Part shown: piece after piece, positions 1-4,451 of the stretch
Layout of the letters: each line of letters starts with the position of its first letter
How positions within the stretch are numbered: position 1 is the stretch's first letter
NCBI GenBank assembly: GCA_025455765.1
Contig: JALOLX010000017.1
Coordinates: 1-11,866 of the forward strand
DNA: 11,866 nucleotides
From: Flavobacteriales bacterium
GTDB lineage: Bacteria; Bacteroidota; Bacteroidia; Flavobacteriales_F; PHOS-HE28
Direction of reading: 5' to 3'
Notes under the pieces: model-generated
The model's input: only the letters and a program-made list of their open reading frames with translations
Told to the model about the DNA's origin: nothing
The model's database searches: none
Position numbers and translations under genes: made by a program

Positions 1-1
1 G

Positions 2-652
2 CGCCTCAGCGAGCTGCCGCGCCACATCGAGTGCTTCGACAACAGCAACACCCAGGGCACCGACCCCGTCAGCGCCTGCGTGGTCTTCAAGGACGCCAAA
101 CCCAGCAAGAAGGACTACCGCCACTTCAACATCCGCACCGTGGAAGGCCCGGACGACTTCGCCAGCATGACCGAGGCCGTGGAACGCCGGTACAGCAGGC
201 TGATCACCGAAGGCGAGCCACTGCCCCAGCTCATCGTTATCGACGGGGGCAAGGGCCAGCTCAGCGCCGCATTGGAAGCCTTGGACCATCTCGGCCTTCG
301 CGGCAAGATCGCCATCATCGGCATCGCCAAGAAGCTGGAGGAGATCTACTTCCCCGGCGATCCCTACCCGCTGCACATCGACAAGCGCAGTTCCTCGCTC
401 AAGGTCATCCAGCACATGCGCAACGAGGCGCATCGCTTCGGCATCACGCACCACCGGGGCAAGCGCAGCAAGCGCATCATCCGCACCGGCTTGGAGGAGA
501 TCCCCGGCATCGGCCCTGGCACGGCGCAAAAACTCCTGAAACGCTTCGGCAGCATCAAAGGCATCCGCGAGGCGATGCCCGAGGATGTGGTGGCCGAGGT
601 GGGCTCGAAGAAGGCGGAGGTGGTGATGCGGGGGATCGCGAGCGGGGAGTAG
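2..652 (+). CDS. uvrC: UvrABC excinuclease subunit C, C-terminal part (5' end outside the window)
   Basis: UvrC makes both incisions around a DNA lesion in nucleotide excision repair, after UvrA and UvrB have located the damage. The frame is open from the window edge, so this is the last 216 residues of a protein usually near 600. The RNase H-like 3D endonuclease domain (responsible for the 5' incision) fills fragment residues 1-155. Visible hallmarks are IECFDNSN (Asp13), EGPDDFASM (Asp51/52), VIDGGKGQL (Asp81) and HRFGITHHRGKRSK; these Asp and His residues match the spacing of the catalytic set known from E. coli UvrC (D399, D438, D466, H538). Residues about 163-210 form the C-terminal tandem helix-hairpin-helix that binds DNA (EEIPGIGPGTAQKLLKRFGS). 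The nearest downstream gene is convergent, so uvrC ends its transcription unit here. Nothing looks broken. The family assignment is very secure. Confidence 0.97.
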   Translation, partial: RLSELPRHIECFDNSNTQGTDPVSACVVFKDAKPSKKDYRHFNIRTVEGPDDFASMTEAVERRYSRLITEGEPLPQLIVIDGGKGQLSAALEALDHLGLRGKIAIIGIAKKLEEIYFPGDPYPLHIDKRSSSLKVIQHMRNEAHRFGITHHRGKRSKRIIRTGLEEIPGIGPGTAQKLLKRFGSIKGIREAMPEDVVAEVGSKKAEVVMRGIASGE

Positions 653-663
653 CCGACGCGAGG

Positions 664-679
664 CCGATCAGATGATCGG
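664..679. terminator. Candidate bidirectional terminator hairpin between uvrC and the toxin gene
   Basis: The 32 bp gap between two convergent genes contains a perfect dyad, CCGATCA-GA-TGATCGG (7 bp arms, or 6 bp arms with a 4-base loop). It lies 11 bases after the uvrC stop and 5 bases beyond the toxin stop on the other strand. No T-tract follows on either strand, so it is not a textbook intrinsic terminator. Placement is the main argument. Confidence 0.4.
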
Positions 680-684
680 ACTAT

Positions 685-978
685 TCACCACGCCGCTTCG
701 GTGCGGTTGTCGAACATGGTTACGATGACCACCCGGTCCCGATACACGCGGTACACCGCTGATGTGTTGCGGTGAACGAAACCCAGGCGATGATGCTTGT
801 TGCGTTCCGATCGTTTGAAGCCGTTCGGCCAACGCGCGATCAGCGCCTCGAACTCCTGCACCATGTCCAGCAAATGGTCGGCTTCGCGTTGGGTCCAGCG
901 CTCAAGCACAAAGGCGTAAAGCCGGTCCAGGTCCCGCTCGGCACGGGCTGACCACTCAACTCTTCGGAGTGCGGCCAT
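685..978 (-). CDS. RelE/ParE-family type II toxin
   Basis: A 97-residue protein with the RelE/ParE fold pattern. The N-terminal beta strand and helix read VEWSARAERDLDRLYAFV, followed by a second helix (READHLLDMVQEFEALI), the P-N-G turn, and a beta-rich basic end with RNKHHRLGF, TSAVYRVYR and VVIVTMFDNR. Members of this superfamily either cleave mRNA on the ribosome (RelE) or poison gyrase (ParE); the sequence does not decide which. The ATG at 978 is chosen because the first strand normally begins a few residues from the start; an in-frame ATG at 1011 would add 11 residues lacking family features. With this start the gene overlaps the upstream antitoxin gene by 23 bp, so the two are almost certainly cotranscribed and translationally coupled. 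The gene is intact. Confidence 0.85.
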   Translation of the reverse strand: MAALRRVEWSARAERDLDRLYAFVLERWTQREADHLLDMVQEFEALIARWPNGFKRSERNKHHRLGFVHRNTSAVYRVYRDRVVIVTMFDNRTEAAW

Positions 979-1192
979 ACTTTTCCCAAACTTCGGCGGA
1001 AGGGCGAACACGGCCCGCCTTGATGTCTGCTTCGCCCTCGGCTATGGCAGCTTGTTGTTCGGCGGTCAGACTGTCGTACCAGTCATGGGCCTCGTTGGCC
1101 TGCTTGAAGTGGAGCAGGGATGCAAGCAGACCCTTGTCGTCCAGCTGGCTCAACCAGCGGATCAACTCCATGCGCATGCTGTCGGTGCTCAT
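956..1192 (-). CDS. Antitoxin partner of the RelE/ParE-type toxin
   Basis: A 78-residue protein directly upstream of, and overlapping, the toxin gene, which is the usual antitoxin-first order. The N-terminal half (residues 6-33) is a leucine-rich helical segment (MELIRWLSQLDDKGLLASLL). The C-terminal half carries SLTAEQQAAIAEGEADIKAG and then AEVWEKYG, a pattern typical of small antitoxins paired with RelE/ParE toxins in Bacteroidota; this tail would wrap the toxin. No helix-turn-helix or ribbon-helix-helix is evident, so how the pair is autoregulated is unclear. Other start codons at residues 6 and 8 are possible; the first ATG is kept because a perfect -7 promoter element lies 20 bases upstream of it. 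Confidence 0.8.
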   Translation of the reverse strand: MSTDSMRMELIRWLSQLDDKGLLASLLHFKQANEAHDWYDSLTAEQQAAIAEGEADIKAGRVRPSAEVWEKYGRTPKS

Positions 1193-1211
1193 CGGACCTT
1201 GTTGTGGAACC

Positions 1212-1241
1212 CAAAGCTAATGCGATAACACGCTCGGGCCA
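1212..1241 (-). promoter_or_regulatory. Candidate promoter of the minus-strand toxin-antitoxin operon
   Basis: Read on the minus strand, positions 1219-1212 are TAGCTTTG, an exact match to the Bacteroidota -7 consensus TAnnTTTG. Nineteen bases further upstream is TGG (1241-1239), a two-of-three match to the -33 TTG. Transcription would begin near 1205, giving a leader of roughly 13 bases before the antitoxin ATG. The match was made by eye and an 8-mer with two free positions can occur by chance. Confidence 0.45.
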
Positions 1242-1269
1242 GGGCCGGTATTGCCACCATCCCATTTCC

Positions 1270-1301
1270 AATACGTACATAACAATACGTATCTTCGTAT
1301 T
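1270..1301 (+). promoter_or_regulatory. Candidate operator and promoter of the antitoxin/PIN-toxin operon
   Basis: This stretch holds a direct repeat AATACGTA (1270-1277 and 1284-1291, 14 bp apart), a perfect 8 bp palindrome ATACGTAT (1285-1292), and an inverted repeat AATACG (1284-1289) / CGTATT (1296-1301). Overlapping the inverted repeat is TATCTTCG (1290-1297), a 7-of-8 match to the -7 element TAnnTTTG; a clear -33 TTG is absent. It lies 30 bp before the antitoxin start at 1332. A repressor bound here would cover the promoter, the classic arrangement for autorepression by a type II antitoxin. Binding by the encoded antitoxin is inferred. Confidence 0.5.
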
Positions 1302-1331
1302 CCGCTTTCGATCACTTCCCCGGACACGACC

Positions 1332-1622
1332 ATGAAGACCAAGCTCACCCTCAGCATCGACCGGCGCAAGGTTGCCATGCTGCGCAAGGCCAGCGCGCGT
1401 AAGGGCAAAAGCATCAGCGAACTGGTGGAGAACCTTGCCGACAAGAGCGACGAACAACCCGCCACCGAAGGAGAAAGTGAGGCCAACATCCTGAAATGGC
1501 GCGGGTTCTGGGCCAAGCATGTCACCGACGCCGATTTCGAGGCCGATGACCGTGCCGGCGCCGAATTGCGGAAGACCAAGGCCTACGAGCTCCGCAAGCA
1601 CGAAAAACAGGATAAGGCATGA
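1332..1622 (+). CDS. Antitoxin of the PIN-domain toxin (DUF6364-like, ribbon-helix-helix type)
   Basis: A 96-residue protein. Residues 1-40 read MKTKLTLSID, then a helix (RRKVAMLRKASARKGKS) and ISELVENLAD. This strand-helix-helix layout matches DUF6364-like antitoxins, which have a ribbon-helix-helix type DNA-binding end. The rest is very charged (acidic around 41-50 and 67-73, basic at 80-95) and probably binds the toxin. The ATG at 1332 is preferred; the same frame is open back to 1251, but the family begins with this strand and the candidate operator would otherwise lie inside the gene. Its TGA overlaps the next gene's ATG by 4 bp (ATGA at 1619-1622), indicating translational coupling. It probably represses its own operon by binding the repeats at 1270-1301. 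Confidence 0.8.
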   Translation: MKTKLTLSIDRRKVAMLRKASARKGKSISELVENLADKSDEQPATEGESEANILKWRGFWAKHVTDADFEADDRAGAELRKTKAYELRKHEKQDKA

Positions 1623-2065
1623 TGCGGCTTTTCGTGGACGCCAACATCCTGCTGGATGCCATCCTCGAACGCCCACATGACCCAGAGGAGGCGCTGCTTC
1701 TGCTGGCAATGGGAGAACAGCGGCAAGTGAAGTTGCTCACCACCTCCCTTAGCATCGGTATCGTGCTTTATCACTTGCAGCGCAAGGATGCTGCCAAAAA
1801 GGGCCTCCTGCGCCAGCACGTGCGCCGCACCCTCGAAGATCTGTTGGCCTGTGTGGAGCTGGTGCCCTTGGATGCGAACCACTTCCTGCAGAGCGCGGGT
1901 AGCACCTTCGGCGACCTGGAGGATGGCGCCCAATACTGGGCCGTGGTTTCCGCCGGAACCCTCGATGCCCTGGTAAGCCGCGACCCCGACTACGACGGCC
2001 ACATCGGCGTGAAGCACATCAGCGCGAAACAGGCGCTGCGGATGGTGAGGCGGAAGGGGAAGTAG
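1619..2065 (+). CDS. PIN-domain ribonuclease toxin (VapC-like)
   Basis: A 148-residue PIN-domain protein, a metal-dependent RNase fold common in type II toxins. The first strand holds RLFVDANILLDAI with Asp7 and Asp13. The later acidic cluster is FGDLEDGAQYW (Asp99, Glu101, Asp102) and the last conserved acid is Asp122 in VSRDPDYDG. The middle TSLSIGIVLYHL segment (about 42-53) lacks the helix Glu of classical VapC, as is usual in this Bacteroidota PIN subgroup. The gene follows its antitoxin with a 4 bp ATGA overlap; the second Met could also serve as start. The RNA target cannot be read from sequence. The gene ends 5 bp from the stop of a convergent gene. All visible catalytic acids are present, so the toxin looks functional. 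Confidence 0.86.
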   Translation: MMRLFVDANILLDAILERPHDPEEALLLLAMGEQRQVKLLTTSLSIGIVLYHLQRKDAAKKGLLRQHVRRTLEDLLACVELVPLDANHFLQSAGSTFGDLEDGAQYWAVVSAGTLDALVSRDPDYDGHIGVKHISAKQALRMVRRKGK

Positions 2066-2070
2066 CGCGT

Positions 2071-2319
2071 TCACACCCTGTTCTGCTCGTTCTGTTGAGC
2101 GATGATGCGTGCCACAATGCGCTCATAGTGCGCAGCTAGGCGCTCCGCTTCTTCCGCATCGCGGCACTCTTCCATCACGAAGTCTGCGCTGGGCATTTCG
2201 CCAGTGCGCAAGTAGATGGCGGTATCGCGCCATGCTTGGTGGCGCGCTTCCAAGCCATCGATCAGTTGCCCCAGATCGAAGCCGGAGAGGCGGATGACGT
2301 ATTCCTTGTCGTTGTGCAT
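2071..2319 (-). CDS. Small conserved-looking hypothetical protein (82 residues)
   Basis: I do not recognise a named family. The 82-residue product is hydrophilic and mostly helical by eye: a first segment EYVIRLSGFDLGQLIDGLEA (residues 6-25), then a helix with HQAWRDTAIYLRTGEM (27-42), and an acidic helix MEECRDAEEAERLAAHYERI (49-68) that ends in a Gln/Asn-rich tail. There is no signal peptide, membrane segment or cysteine pair. The pattern looks like a soluble cytosolic helical hairpin, perhaps a partner protein. It is convergent with the PIN toxin and divergent from the HNH gene at 2368, with only 48 bp between the two starts, so it may share control with the latter. Its reading frame uses ordinary codons and ends with a TGA, which favours a real gene over chance. 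Confidence 0.65.
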   Translation of the reverse strand: MHNDKEYVIRLSGFDLGQLIDGLEARHQAWRDTAIYLRTGEMPSADFVMEECRDAEEAERLAAHYERIVARIIAQQNEQNRV

Positions 2320-2367
2320 GGGCCCAGGTTAACGATCTTGGGGCGGAAAAGCCAGGAATTGCATCGA

Positions 2368-3162
2368 ATGGCAACCACCAGAACACCATGGACACGCGGG
2401 GAACTACTGATCCTGCTTAACCTCTACGAGAAGATCCCATTCTCCAAGTTCGATCAGGGCAACCCAGTGTTGATCGATGTGGCTGCACGGATGGGTCGTA
2501 CTCCCGGCAGCGTGGCCATGAAACTCAGCAACCTCGCCAGCTTGGACGAGCGCTTGGCGGCACGAGGGATCAAAGGACTTTCGGGTGCAAGCACCTTGGA
2601 TCGCACGGTTTGGGCCGAGTTCTTTACGGACCACGAAGCGCTCGCCCCGGAAAGTGAAGCGCTGCTCGCCGAACTGATGACAGGCAATGCGGATGCACCG
2701 ATCGATGTGCGACCGGAACTGATCAACGTACAACCCCAGCCAGAAAGCCCCACGGAAAGTTCAACGACGGTGACGGTTCGCAGAGGGCAGCGGTACTTCC
2801 GGCAGGCGGTGCTCAATGCCTACGGTGGTCGCTGCGGGATCACGGGTCTGGCCGTCCGTGAGCTGCTGATCGCTTCGCACATTGTGCCATGGAACCAAGC
2901 CGAACAGCACCGCCTCGACCCTCAGAACGGCATCTCGCTCAATGCCCTTCACGACAAAGCCTTTGACCGTGGCCTGATCACCTTCGATACCGATCTGCGG
3001 CTTGTGCTTGCCCCTTCGCTGCGCGACCATTTCGCCAACGCGACCGTGGCCCAAAGCTTCAAAACCTACGAAGGCCAGCCACTGACCTTTCCCGCCGAAG
3101 CGGCGGGACCGAAGCCGGAATTCCTGGAGTACCACAGGACCAAGGTGTTCGATCAGCCTTAA
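2368..3162 (+). CDS. HNH endonuclease, predicted restriction-type (COG3440-like)
   Basis: A 264-residue protein in two parts. Residues 7-85 form an N-terminal helical domain (PWTRGELLILLNLYEKIPF, then RMGRTPGSVAMKLSNLASLD and RGIKGLSG) seen in a recurrent family of HNH proteins annotated as predicted restriction endonucleases; it probably binds DNA. A variable Pro/Glu/Ser/Thr-rich linker (about 118-137) leads to the HNH nuclease at 140-210. There CGITG precedes IASHIVPW (His171), then RLDPQNGISLNALHDKAFDRG with Asn187, His195 and Asp200, a complete beta-beta-alpha-metal core. The ATG at 2368 starts just before the first conserved Trp; the open frame continues upstream to 2236 but overlaps the divergent gene. 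Target and biological role are unknown; defence or mobile-element activity is inferred. Its TAA overlaps the stop of the next gene on the other strand. Confidence 0.85.
   Translation: MATTRTPWTRGELLILLNLYEKIPFSKFDQGNPVLIDVAARMGRTPGSVAMKLSNLASLDERLAARGIKGLSGASTLDRTVWAEFFTDHEALAPESEALLAELMTGNADAPIDVRPELINVQPQPESPTESSTTVTVRRGQRYFRQAVLNAYGGRCGITGLAVRELLIASHIVPWNQAEQHRLDPQNGISLNALHDKAFDRGLITFDTDLRLVLAPSLRDHFANATVAQSFKTYEGQPLTFPAEAAGPKPEFLEYHRTKVFDQP
3091..3107. terminator. Candidate hairpin that could end the minus-strand HNH transcript
   Basis: CCCGCCG-AAG-CGGCGGG is a perfect 7 bp GC-only stem with a 3-base loop. It lies inside the 3' end of the plus-strand HNH gene, 52 bases beyond the stop of the convergent minus-strand HNH gene. 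No T-tract follows on the minus strand (the next bases there are AAAGG). It encodes Pro-Ala-Glu-Ala-Ala-Gly, so coding constraint plus high GC could produce it by chance. Confidence 0.25.
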
Positions 3163-4217
3163 ACCACCACCTCCCCAAACCCACTGTTCGCCGCTATCCC
3201 ATGCAGCGGCACAAGGGTATCCCGCAGCTTTTCGCCAAAGAGGTAGCGGTCGGTCACCCGGTGCAGCGGCTCGGGCACGATGGTGAGGTAGTCCTCCAGC
3301 ATTTTGGAGCGCAGGTCGTGCTCGCGTACCACGGTGGCCAGCTGCCAGTGTGCATCGATGAATGGCTTGAGGTGGCGCTCCAGGCTGGGCAGGCGATCGC
3401 TCTTGGTTAGGTTGTAAGTCGGTGAGGCCGGCACCAGGTTCCAGAGCTGGTCGTGCGCCACGAAGGCGTATGGGATGAAGTGCTCCATGTGGTAGTCGCA
3501 CCCCACGAGCTGGCTGCCCGTGTAAATGCAAGGAAGATCACCGGTGTGGTCCATCACGGTGTTCCACAAGTCCCGTTGGGCGGTGAGCGCGTTCCGGGAC
3601 GGAGGCCGCACCAGTTTGTCCACCACCTGCGGCACGTTCGGGTTGCGCGCCTGGATGAACTGCGCAAGGTTCCACAGGGTGAAATCGCGCAGGACGATCC
3701 GGTGTTGGGTGAGGTAGGCGGCCCATTCCATCGGCACCTCCAACCGATCCCCGAACAAGGCATAAGGTGCTCCGTGGGCAGGATCCTGTGAACGGTGCAT
3801 CACCTGTGCATCGCTCAGGTTGCTGGAGTTGAGCCAGGGGCTGAGGAAGCGGAAACGCACCCAACGGCCAAGGCCCATGATGGCCTTCACGCTTATGGGA
3901 TCCTCGGTGAAGAGCAGCGCATGTTGTAGGTCGTTCGGCTTGGTGTGCGGCTCTAGTTTCTCCTGCGCCGCGAGTTGCATCACCACTTCGTGCAGCTTGT
4001 CCCACGCACCGAACGAAAGCCGGAAGTAGTTCACCGGGTACCACGCATGCACGATCATCCGTACGTACAGCGATCGAAGGGGGATGGAAGTGCGACCCTC
4101 GCCCACCACGTCCAACAGCGCCAACAGCCAGTAGTACTTGTACGTAGCCGTAGTGCTGCGAAACACCCCGTTCAGCTTGTCGATGCGGAGGTTTGATTGC
4201 TCAGGCAGATAGACCAT
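3159..4217 (-). CDS. HNH endonuclease domain protein of uncharacterised family
   Basis: A 352-residue protein. The N-terminal third (about 15-80) has the segment STTATYKYYWLLALLDVV followed by AWYPVNYFRLSFGAWDKL, a recurring N-terminal signature of a Bacteroidota family annotated only as HNH endonuclease domain-containing. The nuclease core is at 230-277: CIYTG, then DYHMEHFIPYAF with Glu245-His246, ELWN-like QLWNLVP with Asn260, and SPTYNLTKSDRLP with Asn269 and Lys272. The last metal-site position is Asn rather than His, the HNN variant that is still compatible with activity. The C-terminal 70 residues are helical and unassigned. No transmembrane or signal segment is present. It converges on the other HNH gene, sharing the TTAA stop. 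The substrate is unknown. A restriction or anti-phage role is possible but not shown. Confidence 0.8.
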   Translation of the reverse strand: MVYLPEQSNLRIDKLNGVFRSTTATYKYYWLLALLDVVGEGRTSIPLRSLYVRMIVHAWYPVNYFRLSFGAWDKLHEVVMQLAAQEKLEPHTKPNDLQHALLFTEDPISVKAIMGLGRWVRFRFLSPWLNSSNLSDAQVMHRSQDPAHGAPYALFGDRLEVPMEWAAYLTQHRIVLRDFTLWNLAQFIQARNPNVPQVVDKLVRPPSRNALTAQRDLWNTVMDHTGDLPCIYTGSQLVGCDYHMEHFIPYAFVAHDQLWNLVPASPTYNLTKSDRLPSLERHLKPFIDAHWQLATVVREHDLRSKMLEDYLTIVPEPLHRVTDRYLFGEKLRDTLVPLHGIAANSGFGEVVV

Positions 4218-4225
4218 GTTCGGTA

Positions 4226-4233
4226 GAAAGGTA
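4226..4233 (-). promoter_or_regulatory. Weak -7-like element upstream of the minus-strand HNH gene
   Basis: Read on the minus strand this is TACCTTTC, a 7-of-8 match to TAnnTTTG, only 8 bases before the ATG at 4217. No TTG sits at the expected -33 spacing. If used, the transcript would be nearly leaderless. Confidence 0.2.
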
Positions 4234-4361
4234 TGTGTCGGGCAACAAATGCAGTGTTACTCTCGAAGGGTTAACCAGTCGGATGTACAAAGCGGCATAG
4301 CATCTTGGGGTCGCTGTGTGTCAGTATCACCGTTGCTGTTGATCTGCCATGCTCGCCCCCG

Positions 4362-4391
4362 TTCCCTATGCCACCCCCACCCCTACCTTTC
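4362..4391 (+). promoter_or_regulatory. Candidate promoter of the large T9SS cargo gene
   Basis: TACCTTTC at 4384-4391 matches the Bacteroidota -7 consensus TAnnTTTG at 7 of 8 positions. Nineteen bases upstream is TTC (4362-4364), two of three bases of the -33 TTG. A start near 4398 would leave a leader of about 54 bases before the ATG at 4452. The rest of the 234 bp gap (4218-4451) is C-rich and shows no other structure that I can support. Confidence 0.33.
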
Positions 4392-4451
4392 CGGAGTTGC
4401 ACCAGACAACGCTTGCGCCTGTGCTGCGTCTACGCTGTGACACGACCCCCG

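Noticed and set aside
31..675. A 214-codon plus-strand frame overlapping uvrC
   Set aside because: The product is dominated by Arg, Gln, His and Pro, as expected for an out-of-phase reading of uvrC, which has unmistakable conserved motifs.
1083..1709. A 208-codon minus-strand frame across the TA control region
   Set aside because: It runs antisense through the PIN-side antitoxin and the shared promoter region and shows no domain. It is explained by base composition.
2236..2367. An upstream extension of the HNH gene to an in-frame ATG at 2236
   Set aside because: It would run antisense through the start of the 82-residue gene and add residues with no family likeness. The conserved domain starts right after the ATG at 2368.
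4305..4451. An upstream extension of the large T9SS gene by 49 residues
   Set aside because: It would bury a clear signal peptide inside the protein, so T9SS export through Sec would not fit.
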